Shown one piece after another: positions 27,573 through 35,427 of a stretch of DNA of 64,000 nucleotides (the stretch's first letter is position 1; each line of letters begins with the position of its first letter). The notes under the pieces were generated by a model. The model was given only the letters and a program-made list of their open reading frames with translations. It did not search any database and had not been told where the DNA came from. A program made the translations under genes and the position numbers. Origin of the DNA: an uncultured Lachnospiraceae bacterium (GTDB lineage: Bacteria; Bacillota; Clostridia; Lachnospirales; Lachnospiraceae); assembly GCA_910579805.1 (NCBI GenBank), contig CAJTWM010000001.1:1-64000 (forward strand), read 5' to 3'.

Positions 27573-28354
27573 TTCACATCACTCCATATCTTCCACGGGG
27601 CCTGTCCCCTGTCCCATAATTCGTTCAACATATCCATTTCACGTTTTGTATCCATACATGCCCAATATCCGTCGAACAGATAAGCCATTAATTCCCTTTC
27701 TTCGGTAAGCCGCTCTAAAGGTTCTTTTTCAAAAACCGTCCTGTCCCCCTCCAGATAATCAAAGATCTTAGGTTCCAATACCATAAATCCAACATTCATC
27801 CTTCCGCTGTCATTCTTGCTTTTTTCCCGAAAAGAAGTGATCTCACGGTTCTCCGTAATGTCCATGATGCCAAAACGCTGTCTTATCTTGGCGGCGGTAA
27901 CAGTGGCCGTCTTTCCGTGGGACTTGTGGAATTTTACCAGTTCCCTTATATCCATATTGCATACGCCGTCGCCGTATGTCAGCATAAAAGTCTCGTCACC
28001 AATGTACTTTTGTATCCGCTTTACCCTTCCGCCCGTCATAGTTTCCAAACCGGTATCGATGATCGTGACTTTCCACGGTTCGGAAATGTTATTATGAATC
28101 ACCATCCTGTTCTCTTTCGTAAAGTCAAACGTAACGTCGCTGTTATATAGATAATAGTTCGCAAACCACTCTTTTATCATATGCTGCTTATATCCGCAGC
28201 ATATGATAAATTCATTGAAGCCGCAAAACGAATATCCTTTCATAATATGCCACAGAATCGGTTTCCCTCCGATCTCGAGCATGGGTTTAGGTTTTAAATA
28301 ACTTTCTTCGCTGATCCTTGTTCCGAATCCGCCCGCCAAAATAACTACTTTCAT
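27569..28354 (-). CDS. rfbF: Glucose-1-phosphate cytidylyltransferase
   Basis: A 261-residue nucleotidyltransferase, close to the usual RfbF length. Signature GGFGTRISEES and KPKPMLEIGGKP at the N terminus, TYGDGVCNMD for metal binding. It forms CDP-glucose from CTP and glucose-1-phosphate and opens the CDP-dideoxyhexose path. First gene of a roughly 19-kb operon ending at rfbG. Its ribosome site GGGAG is the 3' end of stem-loop repeat copy B. Promoter at 28534-28542 and an intervening leader terminator at 28430-28467. Confidence 0.93.
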   Translation of the reverse strand: MKVVILAGGFGTRISEESYLKPKPMLEIGGKPILWHIMKGYSFCGFNEFIICCGYKQHMIKEWFANYYLYNSDVTFDFTKENRMVIHNNISEPWKVTIIDTGLETMTGGRVKRIQKYIGDETFMLTYGDGVCNMDIRELVKFHKSHGKTATVTAAKIRQRFGIMDITENREITSFREKSKNDSGRMNVGFMVLEPKIFDYLEGDRTVFEKEPLERLTEERELMAYLFDGYWACMDTKREMDMLNELWDRGQAPWKIWSDVK

Positions 28355-28358
28355 ACAT

Positions 28359-28416
28359 CTCCCATCCGCCCGCTCCGGCAGGCATACAAAGCAGGCCCGG
28401 TAAATTTATATTTACC
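28359..28416 (-). repeat. Stem-loop repeat copy B, upstream of rfbF
   Basis: Two hairpins on the minus strand: GGTAAAT/ATTTACC (28416-28399), then TTTGTATGCCTGCC...GGCGGATGGGAG (28390-28359). The final GGGAG is 5 bases ahead of the rfbF start. The two-hairpin layout matches copy C at 48678-48737. Confidence 0.7.
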
Positions 28417-28429
28417 CCGGTCTGCCAAC

Positions 28430-28467
28430 AAAAAAACCGTCATGGAATACATTTCATGGCAGTTTTT
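28430..28467 (-). terminator. Terminator-like hairpin in the rfbF leader
   Basis: On the minus strand AAAAACTGCCATGAA (28467-28453) pairs, with G-U and one bulge, with TTCCATGACGGTTTTT (28447-28432) and ends in seven T. It lies between the rfbF promoter and rfbF. A terminator before a very long operon suggests attenuation or processive antitermination. Similar to 7851-7890. Confidence 0.6.
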
Positions 28468-28533
28468 ACTACTTCCCTATCGTCTCAAACACATGGATTC
28501 CACCGAATTTATTAAGTAATACTTTTTTAATAT

Positions 28534-28551
28534 ATAATACCATATATATGG
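28534..28551 (-). promoter_or_regulatory. Extended -10 promoter of the rfbF operon with overlapping palindrome
   Basis: Minus strand TGG then TATTAT (28539-28534); no good -35. The perfect palindrome CCATATATATGG (28540-28551) lies just upstream and could be an operator. In the 426-base gap between 28354 and 28781, 28623-28780 shows nothing else I recognise. Confidence 0.55.
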
Positions 28552-28582
28552 CATATTTCATATATGATTTAAGATTAATTTA

Positions 28583-28622
28583 AAAAAATCGACAATCTGG
28601 GCTAATATTAATCCAAATTGTC
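28583..28622 (-). terminator. Terminator after the TylF-like gene
   Basis: GACAATCTGG (28591-28600) pairs with CCAAATTGTC (28613-28622, one G-U or mismatch). On the minus strand it is followed by a run of T (28589-28583). It closes the acyl/two-carbon operon. Its centre GGCTAATATTA is shared with the terminator at 45628-45661. Confidence 0.8.
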
Positions 28623-28780
28623 AGTTTTTATTCGTTTTATAACCCATATCCATCAAATGCTGCGCAGTCTGCCAACACAGCGGTCCACTATCAAATCAAG
28701 ATTCCGGTATCTTAACCCGCCGGCTATCCTTAATTTTAATTATTATTGCACTTTGTTTAACTCGCTTTCTTTAGCCCATT

Positions 28781-29764
28781 TTACTTAACCAGAACTACCG
28801 ATCCGCCTACATCAGGTATGGGGACATATGCCGCGCCGTTTGCCTCGCAAAAATCTATTACCGCATTTCTGGTTTCTGTATACGATAAATTATGAAAATC
28901 ATGCACCATGATATACCCGCCCTTGCTCAGATATGGGTATATTACCTCCAATCCCCTTTTGGTCGGGTCATAAAAATCGATATCCAAACTTACAAATGCC
29001 AGTTCCTCTTCTAAATCAAAACTTTCCGGAAAATATCCTTTTTTTATAATGCACAGCTCCCTGTAAGGCATGGTTTGAAGCACTTCTTCAACCGGAGTTC
29101 CTTTTTCAGCTAAAGCATATTGCTTTTCTCCCCATCCCATCTTCAGCGCACTGGCTTTATCTTTAGCGCACAATCCCTCAAACGTATCAAATAGATATAG
29201 CTTACGGTTCGGAAAAAGCAAATTGATCTTTTGGGCAAATTCGCCCTTTGATACTCCGATTTCCGCAACATTTCCCTTGATATTCCGCCTGTTTATTTCC
29301 TCTGCGAGAAAAGCCAGCGTCTGCTCCCTCACAAAGTCTCTTTTTATAACGTCCCGGTTTTCCAAAACATTCATGCCGCATAAAAAATACTTCTTCTCAG
29401 GAATATCAAATAACTCAGGAATTTTTTCACTTCGCAGCGTTTCCCGGACAGTCCTGTCGCACTCCTTTTGAATCCGGCTCTCTTCATAGGTTAATCCGGT
29501 ATAAGCGTAGCCCACAATTTTCTCTTTTGGCACCCCCGCCTTTTCCAAGATCCCGATCCCCTTCGCCGTATTGCCGAAAGCCACTACTATATAGTCATAT
29601 TCTACCTCGTCCAGCTTCTCCAAGGAGATCGTAGGTACTCCGTTTATGTCCTCACTCGTTCCGGTTACCAAATAGGCGGCTATCCGGATCCTCTCCCTTA
29701 GATGCTCCGTTAAAAATTTGCCAAGAGCGCCGGTTCCAAACAATACTACACGAATTTCCTTCAT
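28781..29764 (-). CDS. TylF/MycF-like methyltransferase with N-terminal Rossmann-like domain
   Basis: A 327-residue protein. Residues 1-85 are the accessory fold (RVVLFGTGALGKFL). From about 150 it is a TylF/MycF-type SAM enzyme: VAEIGVSKGEFAQKI, LYLFDTFEG, SLDIDFYDPT and HDF supply SAM and metal contacts. TylF and MycF are metal-dependent O-methyltransferases acting on macrolide sugars, so sugar O-methylation is likely. Last gene of the operon, 6 bases after the epimerase gene and followed by the terminator at 28583-28622. No membrane segment. Confidence 0.82.
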   Translation of the reverse strand: MKEIRVVLFGTGALGKFLTEHLRERIRIAAYLVTGTSEDINGVPTISLEKLDEVEYDYIVVAFGNTAKGIGILEKAGVPKEKIVGYAYTGLTYEESRIQKECDRTVRETLRSEKIPELFDIPEKKYFLCGMNVLENRDVIKRDFVREQTLAFLAEEINRRNIKGNVAEIGVSKGEFAQKINLLFPNRKLYLFDTFEGLCAKDKASALKMGWGEKQYALAEKGTPVEEVLQTMPYRELCIIKKGYFPESFDLEEELAFVSLDIDFYDPTKRGLEVIYPYLSKGGYIMVHDFHNLSYTETRNAVIDFCEANGAAYVPIPDVGGSVVLVK

Positions 29765-29770
29765 GATATT

Positions 29771-30697
29771 TCACTCTTTTCTTTCCATAATTTTGAGATT
29801 GTCATATTCCCGTTTTATATCCTCTACGATCCGGAACAAATCATAGCGGGCTTCAAACCCTAATTCCCGTTTCGCTTTCCCAACATCCAAACGCTTTGTC
29901 GTTCCCCATTCTTCTTTTTCGGGATGTAACTCGATTCCGGCCTCATTCTTAAAAACCTTACAAAAAGTTTCCGCTATTTCCAAATTTGTGGTTATCCGGC
30001 CGGAGCCTATATTGTATATTCCTTTTCCCTCTTGATCCAGACCTGCCCTCAACGCCCTGGTTACATCCTTTACATAAATCAAATCACGGCCGCCAGTCCC
30101 TTTGCCGTAAATCGGTATCGGCTTTCCATTCACGGAAGCGTCTAAAAGAACCTTCCAGAACGGGTTCAGCATTCCCCTATTTAAATCGAGGCCGCATACC
30201 TCTCCCATTCTGTAGCTTTTAATTTTCATGCCGTATACATCGCTATAAAATCCGGCAAGCGCTTCACCGCATAACTTACTTACGCCATATTCGTCTCCCG
30301 GTCTGGTCAGCTCCTCTTCACTTAACAGATCCTGCCCAGCCTGCCCACCCCAAACAGCTTTGGAAGATACGTTTATAATGTTCGTAATCCCGATTTCCTT
30401 ACATGCCTCAAAAATACTTGCGCTCGCCATAACATTAGGCATATAATCCTCTATTTTAAGGGGGATCCTGCTTTTAGGCATACCTTTTGCGGCCAAATGA
30501 ATCACCGCGTCGCACCCCTGAAGGATCCTTTTTAAACTGTCAACCGTGTAATCGCTTTCTACGATCCCTGCGCCCGTTTCTTCTTTCAGAAGCCTGCTTT
30601 TATCTCTTACGGGAACCACAAAATCATAGTCTTTTCCATAATCCCTGATCAAATACTGTCCTATAAATCCGGCCCCGCCGGTCACGCCTACCCGCAT
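29771..30697 (-). CDS. NAD-dependent epimerase/reductase (extended SDR)
   Basis: A 308-residue extended SDR: TGGAGFIG loop near the N terminus, SSKAV, and YGVSK as Tyr-x3-Lys near 140. It follows the second split transketolase by 8 bases. By analogy with branched-chain sugar routes it could reduce the ketone left by two-carbon transfer, or epimerise the sugar; the sequence does not decide. It is the counterpart of 19253-20188 in the other operon. Confidence 0.8.
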   Translation of the reverse strand: MRVGVTGGAGFIGQYLIRDYGKDYDFVVPVRDKSRLLKEETGAGIVESDYTVDSLKRILQGCDAVIHLAAKGMPKSRIPLKIEDYMPNVMASASIFEACKEIGITNIINVSSKAVWGGQAGQDLLSEEELTRPGDEYGVSKLCGEALAGFYSDVYGMKIKSYRMGEVCGLDLNRGMLNPFWKVLLDASVNGKPIPIYGKGTGGRDLIYVKDVTRALRAGLDQEGKGIYNIGSGRITTNLEIAETFCKVFKNEAGIELHPEKEEWGTTKRLDVGKAKRELGFEARYDLFRIVEDIKREYDNLKIMERKE

Positions 30698-30705
30698 TTT
30701 ATCAC

Positions 30706-31593
30706 CTACCGAATCAATTCTTTATATTTCTCATTTACTGCCCCTGCCGTCATTCCGTACATGGGCGCATTCTCTACCACATAGCCATGATTTGTAATAA
30801 ATTCGTGGGGATAACCCACAAAATCCATTTTTACTTTTTCGCCCTGCAGCGCCTTTGTTACCTGTGGCAGTATGCCGCCCTGATAGGCCGGTTCCATAAG
30901 CAGAAGCCGTCCGTTCACAAAGTTTTCCCGTAAAGTACCCGCGTCGAATGGTGAAACCGTGGTATAGTACAGGATCGTAACATCCTCGTCCTGTAATGCG
31001 CGCATGGCCAATTCCAACATGGGTCCTACCGCCAGCACGGTCGCCTTACTCCCTCTCTTTACCACATTGGCCTTACCAAAAGCAACCGGTTCATGATAGG
31101 AATTACAAAATAAAGAAGTTCTGTATACGGTAGGATTCCCATTATCGTATGTTTCGTTAAATAGGGAACTAAATTCATCAGGCCTGCCCGGAACCACGAT
31201 CTCCATTCCGGGTATCACGGACAATACGGATAAAGCCGCCGGACAGCAGTGTGTCGCCCCTAATGTTCCAAATTCCGTACTGCCGCCATATACGACAAAA
31301 TTACCGCCCAGTTTCTGATAGCCAAAATCCACTTTAAGCTGTTCATATGCACGCTCTATCATAAAGGTCGACTGCCCATAGACAATCGGAATCAGCCCCG
31401 CTGCCGACATCCCCGACGCAATGCCTATAATTGCCTGTTCCATGATACCGGCATCAATAAACCGGCCGGGAAATCTGGGAGCCAGATCCACACAAATTCC
31501 CACGCCCGAAACGCCCAATAGCACGACCGTCCGCTTATCCCTGTCCATTACATTTTCTATCGTTGTATAAAACGCCGCCGTCATTTCATTCAT
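30706..31593 (-). CDS. Transketolase, C-terminal subunit (split pair 2)
   Basis: A 295-residue protein covering the pyrimidine-binding and C-terminal transketolase domains. Catalytic Glu52 lies in AGIMEQAIIGIASG. It starts 2 bases after the stop of the N-terminal subunit, with GGAGGAG upstream. Split transketolases transfer a two-carbon ketol unit between a ketose-type donor and an aldehyde acceptor. No pentose-phosphate genes are near and a second split pair lies at 35414-37187, so a biosynthetic role in the glycan is more likely than central metabolism. Confidence 0.85.
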   Translation of the reverse strand: MNEMTAAFYTTIENVMDRDKRTVVLLGVSGVGICVDLAPRFPGRFIDAGIMEQAIIGIASGMSAAGLIPIVYGQSTFMIERAYEQLKVDFGYQKLGGNFVVYGGSTEFGTLGATHCCPAALSVLSVIPGMEIVVPGRPDEFSSLFNETYDNGNPTVYRTSLFCNSYHEPVAFGKANVVKRGSKATVLAVGPMLELAMRALQDEDVTILYYTTVSPFDAGTLRENFVNGRLLLMEPAYQGGILPQVTKALQGEKVKMDFVGYPHEFITNHGYVVENAPMYGMTAGAVNEKYKELIR

Positions 31594-31595
31594 AA

Positions 31596-32366
31596 TCAGC
31601 GCAACTCCTCCATAATCATTACATAGTCTTCATCCGAAACAGCCTTCTCGTGCCATGCCGCATGGTTTTCCTCAAACAGCCTTACGCCGTGGCCTTTTAC
31701 CGTATCTGCTATGACAGCATACGGTTTGCCTTCCGGCTGCTTTAACAACGCCTCCCTGAGACTATCTTCGTCATGTCCGTCAACTTCAACCGCTTCCCAC
31801 CCAAATGCACGGAATTTGCCCGGAATGTCCGGCATATATTCCGTGGACTTATTGTCGTCGATAATGCAGCACACGTTATCAAGCTTCATTCTTGCGGCGA
31901 AAATAACGCTCTCCCAAATACTGCCTTCATTTAGTTCTCCGTCTCCTACCGTAATAAACATTCTGTTGGCTTTTTTCTGAAGTTTCCACGCATATGCCAC
32001 GCCTACGGCATTGGGCAGGCCATGTCCAAGGGATCCTGTAGAAATGATCGTCCCCGGCGTATGGTGTCTGTCCTGATGGACTCCAAGCCTGCTGTTTCTT
32101 TTCTTGTAGGTATAAAATTCCTCTTTGGTAATAATTCCCAGCGTTTCATATACCGCATACAGCGCCAGCGCCGTATGCCCATTACTGAGGACAAGCTGAT
32201 CGCTCCCCACGTCCTCGATCCCGTTCTCTATATTCATGACATCCCGCAGTAAAACATTACATATTTCCAGCATTGCCATTGCCGGGGACATATGCGCCGC
32301 AATCCCGGTAGCATGTACCATTTCAACAATATTTATTTTCTGTTCCCTGATATCTTTTTCATACAT
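31596..32366 (-). CDS. Transketolase, N-terminal subunit (split pair 2)
   Basis: A 256-residue protein with the ThDP-diphosphate/Mg motif GDGELNEG (141-148) followed by DDNK. STGSLGHGLPNAVG is typical of transketolase. It forms the active ThDP enzyme with the 30706-31593 product. Its start overlaps the upstream radical SAM gene by 8 bases, which points to coupled translation. The pair is only moderately similar to pair 1, suggesting a different acceptor. Confidence 0.85.
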   Translation of the reverse strand: MYEKDIREQKINIVEMVHATGIAAHMSPAMAMLEICNVLLRDVMNIENGIEDVGSDQLVLSNGHTALALYAVYETLGIITKEEFYTYKKRNSRLGVHQDRHHTPGTIISTGSLGHGLPNAVGVAYAWKLQKKANRMFITVGDGELNEGSIWESVIFAARMKLDNVCCIIDDNKSTEYMPDIPGKFRAFGWEAVEVDGHDEDSLREALLKQPEGKPYAVIADTVKGHGVRLFEENHAAWHEKAVSDEDYVMIMEELR

Positions 32367-33339
32367 ATTTTCTAAGTAACCCCTCCTTATATGGTTCCAG
32401 ATTCACGCCTGCCCCCGACCCCGGATATTCGCATTCCCTGCACGCTATATACGGATTCTTCGTCCCCTCAAGAAAACTGACCAGTATTTGCTTTCTTTTC
32501 CCGGATTCCCATATCGCTTTTAGCGGCATTTTTGATATATTCCCTAAATTCTGTTTGTCCTTTTGCCAGTCTGCGACGCATGGGCTTACAGAACCGTCGC
32601 TATGGATCGTTAACTCATAAAAGCATAACGCGCAAATAGGCCATTCCTGAAAGGAAGCCCCGCCCACATTATACTGCTGCTGCGCTTTTTCAGTCGCTTT
32701 AAGCCCGGACCAATGGTTCGTTGCGCCGTCTATATTTATGGTATCGGCATAATTGCCGATTTTATTGATAAACAGGGCCTGCTCCTCCCCTGAAAAATAA
32801 TCCCCGATCATCTTGATATGTATATGGCAGTTTTGTCTATGGGCATATAGATATTTTATGTTTTCAAACATTTCATCAAAGTTTACTCTGACATTTACGA
32901 TTCTCTCAAAATCCCCGTCAGTTAATCCGTTTAATGAAATTGTCAGTTCATCCAGTCCCGCCCCCACTAACCCGTCGATCAGCGAACGGGTCAGCAGACT
33001 GCCGTTTGTCGTGATCTTTACCTCTTTCGCGACAGCCTCCTCTTTCAGCCTACGGATATACCGGGGAACGTCCTTATTGATCAAAGGTTCTCCCAAACCA
33101 AAAAGATGGACTACATTTATGGGTTCATCGAACTCTTTTAGCTGCGCGACCGCTTTCTCAAATATTTCAGCAGTCATGACGCTCCCCTTAAATTCTTTGC
33201 TCTTGCTCTGAAAACAGAAATCACATTTAAAATTACACAGATCACAGGGATCTATATTTACCCTAAGCGGCTGTTTAAGGGGGAGCAGTTCCCACAACGG
33301 CTTTCTGTCCCTTCTGATCGGCGGCGTTAATTCTTTCAT
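32359..33339 (-). CDS. Radical SAM/SPASM-type enzyme (pair member 2a)
   Basis: A 326-residue protein. Cluster cysteines 35, 39 and 42 (CNFKCDFC), GLGEPL and TNGSLLT. The C-terminal SPASM-like cysteines are CALC, SPCVADW and CREC. Paralogue of 20195-21226. It lies 15 bases after the acyl carrier protein gene and overlaps the transketolase gene that follows. Adjacent ACP and transketolase genes suggest that it acts on an intermediate of that pathway; the reaction is unknown. Confidence 0.82.
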   Translation of the reverse strand: MKELTPPIRRDRKPLWELLPLKQPLRVNIDPCDLCNFKCDFCFQSKSKEFKGSVMTAEIFEKAVAQLKEFDEPINVVHLFGLGEPLINKDVPRYIRRLKEEAVAKEVKITTNGSLLTRSLIDGLVGAGLDELTISLNGLTDGDFERIVNVRVNFDEMFENIKYLYAHRQNCHIHIKMIGDYFSGEEQALFINKIGNYADTINIDGATNHWSGLKATEKAQQQYNVGGASFQEWPICALCFYELTIHSDGSVSPCVADWQKDKQNLGNISKMPLKAIWESGKRKQILVSFLEGTKNPYIACRECEYPGSGAGVNLEPYKEGLLRKYV

Positions 33340-33354
33340 CCGGCTTTTCCTTTC

Positions 33355-33603
33355 TCAAACACTCTGTATTTCTATCCCGTATCTTTTTAAAATATCTATT
33401 CCTGTGTCAAAAGAATTAAAATCTACTATATCGTCGGTATCCATTTCTATATCGAAAGCATTTTCCAGTTCCGCAATCAGCCCCATATGTCCCACGGAAT
33501 CCCATGCGTCTATAGACTGGTACTCCAGTGCAGAATTAACGACGCTTTCTTCCACTCCTAACCCTTCCGTAAAAGCTGCAACATACTTTTCTAAATTGGT
33601 CAT
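33355..33603 (-). CDS. Acyl carrier protein
   Basis: An 82-residue acidic helical protein. The phosphopantetheine attachment serine is Ser36 in WDSVGHM (DSxxxM type). It has the length and four-helix pattern of a stand-alone ACP. AGGAG lies just upstream of the ATG. No fatty acid synthase core genes (fabD, fabF, fabH) are near. The neighbouring FabZ-like, SDR, AMP-ligase and LuxE-LuxC genes suggest it carries a small acyl group for a special pathway. The holo form needs a phosphopantetheinyl transferase from elsewhere. Confidence 0.9.
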   Translation of the reverse strand: MTNLEKYVAAFTEGLGVEESVVNSALEYQSIDAWDSVGHMGLIAELENAFDIEMDTDDIVDFNSFDTGIDILKRYGIEIQSV

Positions 33604-33617
33604 CCTAATTTTCTCCT

Positions 33618-34640
33618 TTATTCTTTGAATACTTTTTTAATATCTATCGGCTCTAAAATTGACATTTCATACATACAATTCTGTTCCATAAAACGGGGAT
33701 CTTCGCCCGCATAACAGCAATCATGCCGCTCTCCGAAACAGGGGAACGAAAATCCGTATTCCATGATCTCTTTCAGTGACTGCTCCTTAATGTTGCCAAG
33801 TTTCATATGTAAATAAGAACACGGCAGCACGTCGCCGAACGGATTAATATAAGGACGGTTCACTGCTATACAGCCGCTGACCCGTACTTTCTTATTCGGT
33901 AACGGCGGCCAGATGTCCCTCCAAAAATGTTTATACTTTTGTCTGAGGCCCTCCAAATATGCCGTATCTTCCGGAGTCAGCATCACGTCAAATCTGCCCT
34001 TCCAATTTCCGGTCGGCGTTGCCAAAACGATCGAAAAATGATAATTATGTTTCTGACAAAACTCAGCGATTTCCTCCACTTCTCCCGAATGAATATTATA
34101 ATGCCCCACCAAAAAATTAACGGATGGCTGCATATCGGCATTCTGCACATTTTCTAACGCCTTCAGCGCATGTTCATACGCCCCCTTAACTCCCCGGTAT
34201 TCATCATGTATCTCAGGTTTTGTACTGTCCAGACTGATCGAAACACGGGACATCCCCGCCTGTTTCAGCTTATGTGCAACCTCCTGCGTTAACAGATAAC
34301 CGTTAGAGGTCATTTCTATATAAAACCGGTCCTCCCCAAATATGCCGATCATATCATATAAGTCCTTGCAGACTAACGGCTCGCCGCCTTCGATGAGAAT
34401 TTCATACATCCCCAATTCATCCGCCTCATCGGCCAGTTTCCTGATATCTTCCAGCGTTAAGGAGCCTGTCACCGGTCTGCCCGGAGACTCTGTAAAGCAC
34501 TGTTTACATTTAAAGTTACATGCATTGCTGTAATTAAGCAGCAGTCCTCTGGGCGCAGTTCCTACCCCGCCATTTTGGCTGATATATCTGTCAAACGCCC
34601 TCATTTTTTCCAAAACCCTTTTATTTTCTTTTAGTCCCAT
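33618..34640 (-). CDS. Radical SAM enzyme (pair member 2b)
   Basis: A 340-residue protein. Cluster cysteines 41, 45 and 48 (CNFKCKQC), GGEPLV and TSNGYLL. C-terminal cysteines in GCIAV, GDVLPC and HDCC. Paralogue of 21232-22326. I start at ATG 34640, preceded by AGGA 6 bases upstream; ATG 34664 has no site. It lies 14 bases before the ACP gene. Function unknown. Confidence 0.82.
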   Translation of the reverse strand: MGLKENKRVLEKMRAFDRYISQNGGVGTAPRGLLLNYSNACNFKCKQCFTESPGRPVTGSLTLEDIRKLADEADELGMYEILIEGGEPLVCKDLYDMIGIFGEDRFYIEMTSNGYLLTQEVAHKLKQAGMSRVSISLDSTKPEIHDEYRGVKGAYEHALKALENVQNADMQPSVNFLVGHYNIHSGEVEEIAEFCQKHNYHFSIVLATPTGNWKGRFDVMLTPEDTAYLEGLRQKYKHFWRDIWPPLPNKKVRVSGCIAVNRPYINPFGDVLPCSYLHMKLGNIKEQSLKEIMEYGFSFPCFGERHDCCYAGEDPRFMEQNCMYEMSILEPIDIKKVFKE

Positions 34641-34680
34641 ACAATATCCTATCTTTGAACCCATCGAATGTTTTTACCGT

Positions 34681-35427
34681 CTATGGGTGCAGGCCGCCGT
34701 CTATCCTCACTACCTGTCCCGTCATATAGCCGGAATCATCGGACAACAGCCATACTACCGCCTTTGCGATCTCATCGGGCTGCCCGGTTCTACGAAGCGA
34801 TGTATTTCCGACGGTCTTTGACAACAATTCCGTTTTCATTTCCGACACCATATCAGTCTCTGTCACTCCGGGGGCCACTGCATTGGCCCTTATTCCATAA
34901 CCCCCCAGTTCATTCGCCCACTTTTTAACGGCTCCAATCATCGCCGCTTTACTGGCAACATATTCAAACTGTGCCGGATCCCCGTCCAATGCCGCCGCCG
35001 AACTGATATTCACAATAGAGCCGCCCTTATTACGGATCATATTTTTTAGCAGGCGCTGCGTCAGGAATACCTGACTAAAAAAATTAATTTCAAATGTATG
35101 TCGTATCTCTTCCATCGATGTCATGGAAAACAAACTTTTCGCCCCGATAACTCCTGCATTATTCACGATTCCGGAAATCGGCGCTTTATACTTCAGAATC
35201 CCGGAAGCGCCTTCCTTCACCGCCCGCTCATCCTTTAAGTCAAAATAGACAGGATGGATCTTAACTTCATACTTTTCAGAAAGAATCTGTAATTTTGTTT
35301 CAAATTCTTCAGACCGGCTGCGCATACAGGCAAAAACATTGGCCCCATTTTCTATACACGCTTTTAAGACGGCAAATCCTATTCCCCTATTACTTCCCGT
35401 AATGACAATATTTTTATCCTTCAGCAT
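34681..35427 (-). CDS. SDR-family oxidoreductase, FabG/PtmA-like
   Basis: A 248-residue classical SDR. NAD(P) loop TGSNRGIG near residues 11-18, NNAGV, catalytic Ser in VNISSAAA, YVASK as Tyr-x3-Lys, and a C-terminal GYMTGQVVRIDGG. FabG reduces ketoacyl-ACP; PtmA in Campylobacter flagellin modification is the same fold. The start overlaps the upstream transketolase gene by 14 bases. Ketoacyl-ACP or keto-sugar reduction are both possible here. Confidence 0.85.
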   Translation of the reverse strand: MLKDKNIVITGSNRGIGFAVLKACIENGANVFACMRSRSEEFETKLQILSEKYEVKIHPVYFDLKDERAVKEGASGILKYKAPISGIVNNAGVIGAKSLFSMTSMEEIRHTFEINFFSQVFLTQRLLKNMIRNKGGSIVNISSAAALDGDPAQFEYVASKAAMIGAVKKWANELGGYGIRANAVAPGVTETDMVSEMKTELLSKTVGNTSLRRTGQPDEIAKAVVWLLSDDSGYMTGQVVRIDGGLHP

